NCBI GenBank assembly: GCA_025738555.1
Contig: JAOVFP010000002.1
Location: 1,488,001 to 1,552,000, forward strand
DNA from: Cyathus striatus
Taxonomy: Eukaryota > Basidiomycota > Agaricomycetes > Agaricales > Nidulariaceae
Direction: 5' to 3'
Length of the DNA stretch: 64,000 nt
Part shown: in pieces, positions 44,460-55,696 of the stretch
Numbering within the stretch: position 1 is the first letter of the stretch
How the letters are laid out: each line of letters opens with the position of its first letter
The notes under the pieces: model-generated
Databases searched by the model: none
The model's input: the letters and a program-made list of their open reading frames with translations, nothing else
Told to the model about the DNA's origin: nothing
Position numbers and translations under genes: made by a program

Positions 44460-45460
44460 CGAGCGATTTTTCCCCCTCAACCATCTCTCACTCTATCTCC
44501 TACTAGTACAAGACTCAGTTCGTAGTACTAGACTACTAGTCCTCACTCACAGCTTGATACTTATTCCTCCTGGCTACCTTCCATGCTCTGAGTTTCAAGA
44601 TACCTAAGTCGCCAAATCTATCGTGATAGGCTGATGAGACGATAAGCGTCGCTGTCAGCCATGCGCTACTAGGTGGAGTTACTTAGCTTCACTCCTGCGC
44701 CCAGTCATGGCCGAAACGTCTTTCGGTAATCCCGAAAGACTAGTATGGCCGTGGCTGGTTGGTTGTTTTCGCTTGATGCACCTCCTGGTGCACCCAACCA
44801 TGGAGCTTTCGGTTATCCCGAAAGATCTGTCGCTGGCTCCCACCCAGATTCCACACCTCTAGGCCTGCATAACACCTACTGACACCTTCTCTTCCTGGCG
44901 ACGACTCCTCTATTTGAGAATTTCAAGATACCTAATGGTGACCAAATCTACCGTGGTAGGTTGACGAGACGGTGATCGTCGTTGTCAGCCATGCGCTAGT
45001 GGAGTCATTCTATGGCTTCATCCATGCGCCCAACCTGTGACTGGTTGGTTGTATTATCTTCATCCCTGCGCTTCTCTGCGCCCAGCCATGGATCACTGGG
45101 ATCCTCGCTAGGATCTATGGCTGGCTTTCATCTAGGTTCCCCACCCCCCAGGCTTGTGCGAGCTATTAAGGTGTAGGTATTCGACAGCGTTTGAGCCTAT
45201 CATTGGACGGTGATAGAAGAGACTTAGTGATGCAAAGTGTAGTGTTCCGCACTACATTTCGACGCTTGTTCATGTATGTTTTTATGAGTTTTGTTTCGAC
45301 TTCGTATAGGAGACTCGGGCTCTGCAAGAGCAATAATTTTTGGAAACCTCAGCTCATTCATTGGGCTGTGTTAGTTCGTGATTTTGTGTTGTGACTTACG
45401 AATGTGTGCATTCCTCTACTTCTGTCTGACTATACATGATCCACTGACACTTTAGCTTAA
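44460..45460 (+). repeat. Duplication D2, copy 1, with internal duplication
   Basis: Matches 53585-54420: CCCCTCAACCATC, TTTCAAGATACCTAA, GTCAGCCATGCGCTA, AAGTGTAGTGTTC(C/T)GCACTAC and TCATTCATTGGGCTGTGTT. The part around GATACCTAA..GCCATGCGCTA is itself doubled (44595-44720 and 44920-45050). Noncoding in both copies; it could be part of an old retroelement. Confidence 0.55.
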
Positions 45461-45559
45461 TTACTTGTTCTGTTCTGTTCTTTCTCGTGCCCATTGTCAA
45501 ACACTTATCCCATTGCCAACCATGGGCTTTACGACTTTATGATTATACACAATTCTGAT

Positions 45560-45900
45560 AGCCTTGCTACAGTCGTGCGTCACCCAACGTGTATCTCTGT
45601 CACGCACATAGGCTCCACAAAGCAGGACGGAAAATCTCCCCAGGCAACCCAACTCGCACCCCTCTCCTGTGCCAGGCGCTTACTCCTCACTTCCTCTCGC
45701 ACACGAGGGAACGGATAGCGGACAAAAGCAAAGCATCCGCCCTGTTCGCGATTTTTCACTTCTGCAGCGAGTTCTCTTGAAAAGGACGTGTTGTGCTCGT
45801 ACACTATGCAGAGTGTCGTTAACAAACACGCGGAGAGAGGGGAGAAATGCAAGCACGAGTTCGATCAGGCGCCGAGCACAGATTTGCCATGTGTATCCTT
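45560..45900 (+). repeat. Third, partial copy of D1
   Basis: Shares CCCCTCTCCTGTGCCAGGCG..CTTACTC, TCTCGCACACGAGGGAACG and the GCGAGTTCTC..AGGACGTGTTGTGCTCGTAC run with 49830-49980. Confidence 0.5.
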
Positions 45901-46460
45901 CACATACTAACTGCCCACTTTAACAGTCCTCCTCAGTCCCTACAGCCTTATTCTCAACCTCCCCAGCGAATCCCGAAATATTCTCCTAGAGTATATTTAC
46001 CAATGCTTACATCGCGAAAAACTACTTTGATAATGCCTCCCTCGAGATCCAATACAACATCATTACACCCCTCCTCGTCCTCTACACCGCCGACGTTTTT
46101 GATGTGCGTGTGGATGAAGAAAGTAGGGATCTAAGCAGCCCGAAAATTGTCAACATCACAACGCCCCAATTTTAAGCACAAGAAAAGAGAGACATACCTC
46201 TGAGAAGAGCAAAAGAACAAATAAAGCACGAAAGCCCAACGAATGAACGAGGTTTCAAAAATTGGCTCGCATATCTGCAAATACCTTTATCGCTAACCAA
46301 AGGCAAGCAATATCCGTGATACAGCTCCGAGGACCAGTTGTTAACCAGTTGGACAGTGTATGATCCAGACGACAACATATATCAAGCCCAGAAGAGCCAA
46401 CTCGAAAAATCGTGCAAGCCACTGTAATCTTCGCATTCTGGTTCTCCTCCGTCGACACGC

Positions 46461-46656
46461 TAAGGTCAGGTCCTATGGATCCGATTCCTCCCCAGCACAC
46501 GCAACGTACCACGTACATGTGTACACGGCACTACCCCTCGACTCACTCGAGACCAGACATAGGCCCGACCTTGTCATATGCTAGGGTCAGGTTCATAGGA
46601 CCCGTTTCCTCCCCAGGATACGTAACGCACCTCGTACATATGTACGTGGCACTACA
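46461..46656 (+). repeat. Tandem duplication, ~75-bp units 121 bp apart
   Basis: TAAGGTCAGGTCCTATGGAT and TAGGGTCAGGTTCATAGGAC start the two units; both end GTACATGTGTAC or GTACATATGTAC plus GGCACTAC. Confidence 0.6.
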
Positions 46657-48205
46657 CTACTAACAAAAACCAAACCATATAGGCTGGACCCCATTAAGTG
46701 CACGTCTTATCTCGCTTTGATAAGCCCAGGTCGGGATGTCAACATAACTAGCCGTTGCCTCAGGAGTCACTGAAGCTGGTAAACAATGAACGCCGCAGCA
46801 TTCATTTCGCCCACCTATCAGAAGAAAAGTAGAATTCTGTAGACCCCGATGTCCGCCGGACACACAGACGAGTCGAAAGATAGGAAGATAACCTATCCCA
46901 GAGAATAATAGCAGGGCAATGATTGACAGAACCAGAAAACGGCATTAGAGCGCTCTAAGCTCGCTGGTTCTGCTTAGGACATATAAATCCAAGTAGCACA
47001 TAGAAGTTGAGCTCGTCTGGACTGTGTCGATGGCTGATGGTTGCAGATGGGTGCTTGCAAGCGAGGACAAGCTAAGCTGTGTCCGGTGTGGGGCAAGCAA
47101 CTTTCCCACTGTGAGCGTTGGTTGATGAAAGGAAAAGGTTTGTGCAGGAACCTTATAAATGAATATGTATTATTTGGTTGGATGTCTCAATAAAATATTT
47201 GTAAATATCATGGCACTACATCACTGCCAGTGCAAGCCTCAAGGTGCACAAAAGGCGCATGTTGGGCGCATGCTAGCGCCAAGTAGAACATTTATGATTT
47301 ACCACGAGTTTGTTTAATTGTACTGTAGTCCCCTGTTACATCTCGATTGGATCTGAAGATCGCGCTAACCTCAAATGTACCTTCACATGACCGGTTTGCT
47401 CTCAGTATGCAACTCGGTTTGAGTGCTATGTTAGCGCTTAGAGGGCGTTTATATGCTAATCTTCGCGTTCAACATGTAATGGGGCTATGCAGTGTAGATA
47501 TGATACGAGCATCCCACCCTTCGAAAGAACATAGCTTAACGTAGTTTTGAACAGAATCAGAAGTATCGTTTAGTAAAATGTTATAATAATATAAATAATA
47601 CTTTGGTGCAACTTAACACAAGTAGCAAGCTAATGTATAATTGCTGACTAAGGTCCGATATAGCCGTTGGAAAGTTTGTAACGTCTCGCGGATAGACCAG
47701 AATATATATAAACAAAAATAAGTACTGTAGTGAAGTATTATTTGTAAAATTTAATGATAGGTGGCATGTGTAGAGAGAGTACATACTTAATGTCTCCGTA
47801 AACGTGCATGTACCTTTACGCCGTGTGGGTATCTTTTTCTTAAATTATTATAAATTGATTTAATGTACAAGCTAAATTTAACAGAACTTTCCATACATTC
47901 CTCTCGTTGTTATTATTAAGGCCAGAATATATTATTGAGTTTAAGAAGATACATAGTGCTAAAACAACGACCCCATCATGTTTAATGGCTAAAGCAACAC
48001 ACCAAAAATAGCAGGAGCACCCGCCACGCACCCACTAACAAAAATAACATAAAGTGAGTCAAATACACAACATACATGGCTCTCAACCCACATACTTCCT
48101 ATGTTTTACGAGATATGTATTAAAACTGGGAAGTGTCGACATTGTCGACGAAAACCTTGCTTGCATTTATTAGGAAAAAATAATCATGTTGATTAATTTG
48201 TTAAA
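46657..48205. other. Region without a supported gene
   Basis: Frames of 60-70 codons only; no domain, repeat or RNA gene is recognised. Confidence 0.3.
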
Positions 48206-48620
48206 AACAAAAATTAATATGTGGTACGTCTATGTGTGCTTAAGCGGAAATCTACTAGAGGGTCTAATTTATGTAATATGTTTACCTCACAAGGAGTGAC
48301 CTTGCGACGAGGCGGAGGAATGGTATGTATTGCAAGTAAATGTACCATGTAATGAATACGAGGTCGGTTCAAATGGTCTCCTTGTAAAGGACGATAAGTT
48401 CAAACATGATTTCAACCATTGCGTCAAGGGGATGGTCTTGATACATTTGCAGTCGGATTAGGTAGCCATGCATATCATATGATGGAGGGCGGACGATTTG
48501 ATGGGTGTCAGATAAAGTAGTGAGCGAGTTGGCTACAGTTCTGGAACAAGTTGGCCGATTTGGAATGGTAGACCAGTCTTGGGAAATTTGTAAGAATGCT
48601 GTCAAGCTGGAGGTAACAGC
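48206..48620. repeat. Duplication D3, copy 1
   Basis: Resembles 52930-53210: GTACGTCTATGT(G/C)TGCT, GTCTAATTTAT or GTTTAATTTAT, then a GAGGCGGAGGAATGGTATG or GAGGTGGAAAGATGGTATG word and a GGACGATAAGT or GGACAATAAGT word. Confidence 0.45.
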
Positions 48621-48683
48621 GACGAACTAAGTATGTTTGTTGGAATCACATTGACATTAAATATTGGGACTAGCTGCAGTTAT

Positions 48684-48980
48684 AAATGAATGAGAATATT
48701 AATATTGAGTAAGATGGATTTAAATTCATACCTGAAGGAGTTTATGATAGATTTTGAGGCGAGGTTTGTCACTTGTGCCTGCAAGGAATCCAATTTTGTC
48801 CTTAGAGATTTTAGAGGTGACGAGAGACTGGATCTAGTCAACTTTTTTTATTATGCTGTGGTAGTGTGTTGCAAAAGGTTCTATGGATACATAGCCTATG
48901 ACACCTATAGGTCAGAACATTACCAGACAAAGACACATGGCATACCCATGATAGTCTCTAGACCTTCCATCTTGAACTGA
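48684..48980 (+). CDS. Possible small gene, unknown
   Basis: A 96-codon frame. The part ESNFVLRDFRGDERLDLVNF followed by an aromatic stretch looks protein-like, but no family is recognised, and the frame continues a duplicated region with no sign of conservation. Weak call. Confidence 0.15.
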
Positions 48981-48984
48981 TACC

Positions 48985-49689
48985 AAGTGCCATATCACAA
49001 CAAGAAATAGAAGTACCACATCATAAGGGGGTTGAGATTAACAATGATGAGAGAGGATTTGAGGCAAGAGATAACGGACAGAGGGAGCACACAGTGACTC
49101 GAACAAAGAAATACGACATCCCACCCTTACACGAGTACAACGATCCCGACAGGCCCCAGCTTGACAAACAAAGACCACAAGCGATAGTTTCACCACGTAG
49201 CAGAAACCGGATCCCAATATCCTGCCATCGAAGCGCTAGTCACATAGAACAGCCTTGCCAAGCCACACAACATGTCAAAACCTACCAGCCTCCAGGTATC
49301 GGGTTTCGTGTCGCAGATATAGATTTTTCGTAGCGGTATGTACCACAATAGACGGAGGGATTAAACGAGAGAAGGGAGAGGAGAATGCATCAGAGAGAAT
49401 GAAACAGATAAACTTACAACATTCCGTTGAGAAGAGAGCCGAGTGAGAGCATGTGACCGTGGGAGAATGCACGTGAAGGTCGAAAAGTGCAACCTATTTT
49501 AACCCGGACAGAATACCTTGCAAGCAAGGTGAATAGAATTTTGAACTGTATTCTGATATGTAATTCATTCGGATCCAATACTCGTGACGTATGTTGCTAT
49601 ATTACAAAGAGCACTGCTCGTTTACATAGCCTGTACTTGCTTCCTAATATTCGTTGGGAAGTGGAGCTGATAAGCACGCTGGTTGTGTC
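48985..49689. other. Region without a supported gene
   Basis: Nothing recognised. Confidence 0.3.
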
Positions 49690-50980
49690 GGGGTGATCTA
49701 CGAGGACGAGTCGGAAAATAAGTGTCGTTCGGTATGTACACTTTCGTCATCCACCTCAGCCTGGGTATCAACGCGGTCCACGGCCTGAACAGCAGTAGGA
49801 CGGAGAAACTTCCTGGGAAATGTAATAACCCCTCTCTCCTTTGCCAGGCACTTACTCACTACCTCACCTCTGATCGCACACGAGGGAACGTATGCTGCAC
49901 GAAATAGTATCCACCCTGTGCTCAGATTTTCAACTTCTGAAGCAAGTTCTCCTTAGAGAAGACGTGTCGTGCTCATACATCTTCGCAGTCTCGTTGACGA
50001 AACATCGCAAAAAAGGCGAGTGAGCCGAATAGACATCAGAGCGCAAATCAGGTGACAGTGTACGCTTTCGAGAAGGAGAATAGATGGATTAGGAACATTA
50101 GAAAGGCTAGGAGAAGTGGGGGAAGGGACGAACGAGGTTGTTAGCTTTTCAACCCGTGGGGTGATGTCGTTTTCGGTGAGTGCGAAGAGTGGGACAGATA
50201 TTATTCAGACCGGGGTTAGCGTCATCTTTGGATTATGTAAGTCTTCGTCATAGGGAATAAGGGGAAACTTACTCAAGGTTGAAGTACCTGTAACAGCATC
50301 AGCCCAATCCATGTACATAAAAGTACGCAATGACATACCAAGACACAGGAAGAATAACCTCATGACCAGCCTGCGCAACGTGCATAGCACCCGCCACTTA
50401 AAAACGAGGACACACTCCGCCGTACGCGCAACTCGATCCACCTCTCTCCCGTTCCTCCTGTACACGCCTTTCGTCTCTTCCACCAAGGCAGCACGAAGTG
50501 TGGGTTATCCATCCCACCTTACGTATCTGAGGCTTTGAGGAGAGAAAAAGCAGTATTCCCCAAGGATTGAAGTGAAGGAGGAGCTTCGGGGACACATCCA
50601 GCAATGATCAGACTAGTCTAGCGACTGTGGCGTGTAAGTAGGCTGTGATTCAGTGTTAAAGTGTAGATATACTAATATAAAAGTTCAATGTTTAGTACTT
50701 GATGGTATATGGTGACGGTGGGCTTACAGAGGTATGACTATGGGTAAAACGTTACCGAACAGTGAGAGGCAGTAGCCTTGGGTAGCCTAGCTGTTTGACT
50801 GGGCCGTCCATTCCAGTCGTTTATTCACTTTTAAAATTTTCGTTGTTTGATGAGTTCTAGTTATCCCTTGAGTGCTTGAGTTCTGAGTTTGAGTTACAGT
50901 GAGTTCCGCGTAACCTGGATGGGAGCGAGTGAGAGGGAGGACGAGGAGGGTTGTTATGATCCGATGATCATATGAGTTCC
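49690..50980 (+). repeat. Segmental duplication D1, copy 2
   Basis: Partner of 42800-44330 with the same order of shared words. Identity by eye is about 70-75 percent, so the duplication is old. No intact frame. Confidence 0.55.
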
Positions 50981-51155
50981 GAGTTGTTTGTCGAGCTCCT
51001 GGAATCCAAACATTGCAAAACTATTTATTTCGCGCTCGAACAATAAGTAAAATAAATCAGTAAGGCCGACTAGCAGCAAGGCCCACTACCTGAAATTCTC
51101 TCTAATAGTTAAACATCATGATATGTTGCATCTGGTTTGAACTAATGTTCATAAA

Positions 51156-51585
51156 CTCTCTCTAGCTGCTATCCTGACCAACCCAAAACATATTGCCACA
51201 TTATTTCGCTACATCAACAACACTGCCCGCTTCCATCGTGTTCTGGGAACCCTCCCGAAATGGGACCCACCCAACAAATAGACCTGCTGCCTGAACCCTC
51301 TATAACAGCCTCCCTAAATAACACACCTCCAATTATGCCCATAATGCCCTACCTTACCTTGTAGCACAGCTGCGGAGCTCCATTAGGGTACACCTCCCTA
51401 GCAGGGGTACACCCATCCCACCCTCCAGACACCTAGTCCTGAGTCATACCTAACACAGTACATACATACCTACATAAACCAAGTACCACCATACACCTCC
51501 CATTCCTAATTAAATAGCCTTAGCATAGCCATGACATCTGGATATCCACAACTGACTAATAAACTAGGATTAAAAAAAAAAAAAA
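51156..51585 (+). mobile_element. 5'-truncated LINE with poly-A tail and target duplicate
   Basis: It opens in frame with ILTNPKHIATLFRYINNTAR and ends at a TAG after PKWDPPNK, the typical C-terminus of fungal LINEs. About 300 bp of 3' UTR and a poly-A run (51572-51585) follow. GTTCATAAA occurs directly before (51147-51155) and after (51586-51594) as a 9-bp target duplication. This proves target-primed insertion of a 430-bp stub. Confidence 0.85.
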
Positions 51586-51594
51586 GTTCATAAA

Positions 51595-52840
51595 AATGAC
51601 ACATAAATTTATTGTTAATTGATTGATTGTTGGTCCAATTCCAGTAATCCTTCGAATAATACCTGAATACCTGTAGTGCTTATCGATAATTTCACTATTG
51701 TCATGGCCCCAACATGGCCCAAGCCTCACAAAATACTTGAGTTTTTTTCCACAATGAATAAGGCCAATCAGTATAAAATTGACAAGATAAAATTTGTTGT
51801 CAAAGGATGGTCCTGGACATGGCATGAGATTTCAGCAATGCAAAAAGGAAACTTTTTGAAACAACATCACATGCATATGCATCACATTGAAACAATTCAG
51901 GAGGACAACTACACAACTAGTTACAGTGGAGCAACTTTATCATGAGTAAACTACTAATGTATATTCACAATATTATAAAACCAACAATATAACATAATAC
52001 TTGAAAGTGATGATGCAACATAAAAAATACAAAGGAACTTCGACAATGCGGTGCCAGGAGTCTTAGCTCCCACTCACTGTTGCGTGTTTCTACTCTTATG
52101 AGCGATCAGTTTGGAGGCAGACCACTGTACATAAGGTATAGCGGGACATGGCATAGGATAGGCCTTGGATGATGATAATTGTGCGTGAGAGTCCACTTCA
52201 CCCTAACCTGCTCACTACAGTAAGACCTGGCATAACCTTGTGAGAAGAATAGGTGTTAGTACATGAAGTGACAATGAGAGCACTACTTAGCTGTACATCA
52301 ACACAAAGAGGAGACCACACTTACCTCTGTAATACCCAATGCCTATAGCCCTTCTCTCCTCCACCAATCTTTAATACTTAGTCTTTATTGACTGCAGCTG
52401 CCGGTATACACCATGCAAAGGGGAATCTTCAGAACCTAAAGCAATTTGGTCGAGATTTCGGTGCCCCATGTCATTGAATTGGTGTGCATCACAGTCTTCT
52501 CGTGCTCATTCAAACGGCAGCCCATACATGTAGTCCGGAATGTCGAGACTTTGTATTATTGAGTGAATTTGTAGTGTAGTGAAATAAAAAGAAGGTAACT
52601 CTGTGGAAGGACGACGTTCACGTTGACATTGCGGCTGGTTGGTATGTTTCCTAGTCCGGATGCGAAGTTCGGAAATTGTTAGGAAACATTAGATTCACAC
52701 ACATCATGTAAGGCAGGAGAAGCTCTGAGCATTTGGGATATGGGAATGACCGATATTTCGAACTCGTTTAAACTCCGGTTGATGGGAGGTGTTCGCTCTG
52801 CAAATTTTGGTTTTTCATCACCCTACATAACCCTACTACC
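51595..52840. other. Mostly unassigned, with one 89-codon frame
   Basis: The frame 51676-51945 (+) reads APTWPKPHKILEFFSTMNK and is Lys/His rich; no family is recognised. The rest has no supportable gene. Confidence 0.25.
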
Positions 52841-52844
52841 TTAA

Positions 52845-52895
52845 AAGGTAGCGGGAATAAGGCCGGCAAGCGGCAGGGCCCACTACCTAACGTTT
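52845..52895. repeat. Short dispersed motif with CTACCTT/AAGGTAG palindrome
   Basis: CCCTACTACCTTAAAAGGTA is followed by GGCCGGCAAGCGGCAGGGC and CCACTACCT. Related words recur at 53570-53592 (palindrome only) and at 51064 and 22405 (GGCC..GCAAG..GCCCACTACC). Possibly ends of a small mobile element. Confidence 0.4.
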
Positions 52896-52929
52896 TTTTG
52901 TTTGTTATGTAGTAAGTGATTTTGTTGAT

Positions 52930-53210
52930 GAAAAGTAGGAAAAGATGTAATTTAATAAGCAGTACGTCTATGTCTGCTCAAGGGGATGTCTACTCCAGTG
53001 TTTAATTTATATAGTACATAGATCCTGGGGGGGTAATAGTGTAATGAGGAGGTGGAAAGATGGTATGAATGGCAAGCAGATGTGTGGCGAAACGAATGCA
53101 TTGGCTGTTAGAATGTTACTTTGTAGAGGACAATAAGTGAGTTCCAATGTTACATTTCTACTTGTATTAATCATCGATGATGGGCACGTGGTAATTAGTA
53201 GGTGCGTGGC
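52930..53210. repeat. Duplication D3, copy 2
   Basis: Partner of 48206-48620. Confidence 0.45.
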
Positions 53211-53584
53211 CTTGAACTATTGGAACTGGTGAAGCATGTGGCTTTGGAGGACGTTCCCCAGATGTCATTTTTGTGTCAGAGATGCATGGGAAATTTAGGG
53301 GACGATGGTGAGTACATGTTAATCGGGAGGTAATTGAATATTAATGATCGCGGTACAAATAGATTGTGGTGCACAGGAAACAGTCCGGCGTAACGAAGAA
53401 ATGGTGCAGATGCGAGAGGCAGACAGACAGAGATTGGTAAAGAGCGACGCCTAGAGAACAGGTTCAAACACAGGCAAGCTTTTGACCATACTAGGCAGAT
53501 TCTGATCCGGTGCAATGCCGAGTGATCGACCTGCAAAATGCATTTTCGAAAAGACCACATAAACCCTACTACCTAAAGGTAGTG
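53211..53584. other. Region without a supported gene
   Basis: A minus frame overlaps, but no domain is recognised. Confidence 0.25.
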
Positions 53585-54420
53585 GGAATTTTCTCCCCTC
53601 AACCATCACTCGCTCTGCTACGTGCTTGTCTCGTACAGGACTTGGCTCTTCGCCCTCACCCACAATCGCGCCTCCGTTCGCATATGTATCATGACCATCA
53701 ACGTACGCTAGACGAGCTCGACTTCGACGTGCCCATGGAGACGGGACGCGGTATGAAGCTTGCACCCACTCTCCATGGCGGCCACTACACTTCTCTGGGT
53801 ATTCCATGATACCTAAGGGTCACTAAGTCTACCCCGATAGGTTGACGACACGACACGCAGTGATCATCGTTATTGGTCATGCGCTGGTGGGGTTATTCTA
53901 GCTTCCACCCCAGTTCGCCCAGGCATGATTCTTACTGGTTCACCCGAAAGAATTTGTGGCTGGTTTTTATCGGCACCTCCTGGGCTTTCACGGGCTATTA
54001 AGGAGTGCTGGACATTGTTCAGGCTTCTTATTGGGTCTCGATAGAGGCGACTTGGTGATGCGAAGTGTAGTGTTCTGCACTACGTTTCGACGCTTGTTTG
54101 ATGTATGTTTTTATGATATTTTACTTCGACTTCGTGTCGGGGACTCTGGCTTTGCTGGAGTGATAGTTTTTGGAAACTTTCGCTCATTCATTGGGCTGTG
54201 TTGGCTCGTGTCTTTCCTTTGTGACTTCGAATTTGTGCGTCCCTCTTTCCGTTCGACTATCCGCCATTCACTGACACTTTACATAGTGATAACGTTGCAT
54301 ATTGAATGTGCTCTTATGTTTTTACTTTGTTGTGTAGCAGCAGGGTACCATGTAAATGATCGTGTTAATGCTTAATTATTTGTTCTCCTTCTCTCGTCTG
54401 TGTTCTTACCCTTCATCATC
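53585..54420 (+). repeat. Duplication D2, copy 2
   Basis: Partner of 44460-45460. A 139-codon frame at 53956-54375 lies in the best conserved part, but the matching region of copy 1 is not open in that frame, so it is not called as a gene. Confidence 0.55.
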
Positions 54421-54599
54421 AAATGATTATCTCGCCGCTGACTATAACTTCACAACTTTACAATTATGCGTATCCATCTCGCAACGTTAATGGTATCCTC
54501 TGTCTCGTCCTCATCAGACCTCTTCATCGTGCCCGTCCTCGTCCTGCACAGCAATCTTTTCGCGCGCCTTATATCCACACCAAGAACGCAACCTTGCCT

Positions 54600-54900
54600 G
54601 TCATACACGTACATAGGACCGAGCTCTGAGTTTCTGGGGGTAGAGTGGTGAAGCACGATGTATGCGCGGCTGAAGAACGTGAGGATTGATACTCTTGCTG
54701 GGTAATGTTGGCGGCAGTCTGGGCCGAAGAAGGCACGTACGTTGGTTACAATCTGGTTGCTATACAAACTGACGATGTCATCTAGCCTCTAGATAGTAGA
54801 CATTGTGTAGCTTGCTGCGCAGTTTGGTACCCGAGCTCTGACAGTCGAACGGGATGGATCCTGGCCCTGGGCCCATACTGCTAGTAGCAAGAGTGTACAT
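54600..54900 (+). repeat. Decayed dispersed repeat R1, copy at 54.7 kb
   Basis: GGGCCGAAGAAGGCACGTACG followed by CCCGAGCTCTGACAGTCGAACG corresponds to 11330-11450. Confidence 0.45.
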
Positions 54901-55696
54901 CACACTGTATCGTTCTCTCAATACATTGGCTATTCGCAACATCGCCCATCTTCATGGTACATCGGTTTGATATCATGCTCGCAGCGCAGAGGCTTCAATA
55001 GCCTTGATACGGTGCACTCTTGTCAGTGGATTATCTCAGGACCCCCGGTAGTAGAGAACACTTTTAAACGCTCAGCGGCAGTATGAAACAGCCGAAGGCC
55101 TTGTATAGCTACGCTAGTGAGTGGCAGCACTAGGCAGTAGTCACCAGGTCATCTGGAGACTACGGACTCGGATGGGATAGTAATCGGCAAAGTAGCAATG
55201 TAAAAAGATACGTCCGGTCATCCCAACGTTATCTGGCTCCATGTTACTGTCTGTAGACTGTAAATAAGCGGCGGACTGTGTTGAGTACACTGAATGTATG
55301 AGGCAACATTGCGCCAAGAAGGTATGTTTCCTGTCAGTGTGATTTAGAGGGTGACCCATCCTCAGTGTTGTACGAAAGTCATGCTCACCCAGATTGCCTG
55401 GCAAAGCTTTATCAATGATCCACCTTTGACGATATGAGACCTCTGAGATGAGACATAACGTTTGGGTGGCTACGAACTTCTCTCGTGAAGCTGTCGAGAC
55501 CGGAGCTTGGTTGTAGATCCAACGTTATGTGTCCCATCATCATCAGAAAAGCGTTTATAAAAGAACTTCAAGGAGACACAGATGACCTGGTGACGGTAGG
55601 TGATAACCCCCTGAATTGCTATGGTCAGGTATTGCACTTCCATTCTCCAGTTTCTGCATTTTGTGCATCAGCATATAAATCTGCACCTCGTGGATA
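54901..55696. other. Upstream of gene B; no supported gene
   Basis: A fragment at 55290-55330 (GAGGCAACATTGCGCCAAG, AAGGTATGTTTCC) again recalls R1. A TATA-like CATATAAATC lies at 55673, 24 bp before the gene B start codon, so the promoter would be unusually close. Confidence 0.3.

Noticed and set aside
53956..54375. 139-codon plus frame
   Set aside because: It lies in a duplicated segment whose other copy (45180-45400) does not keep the frame open.
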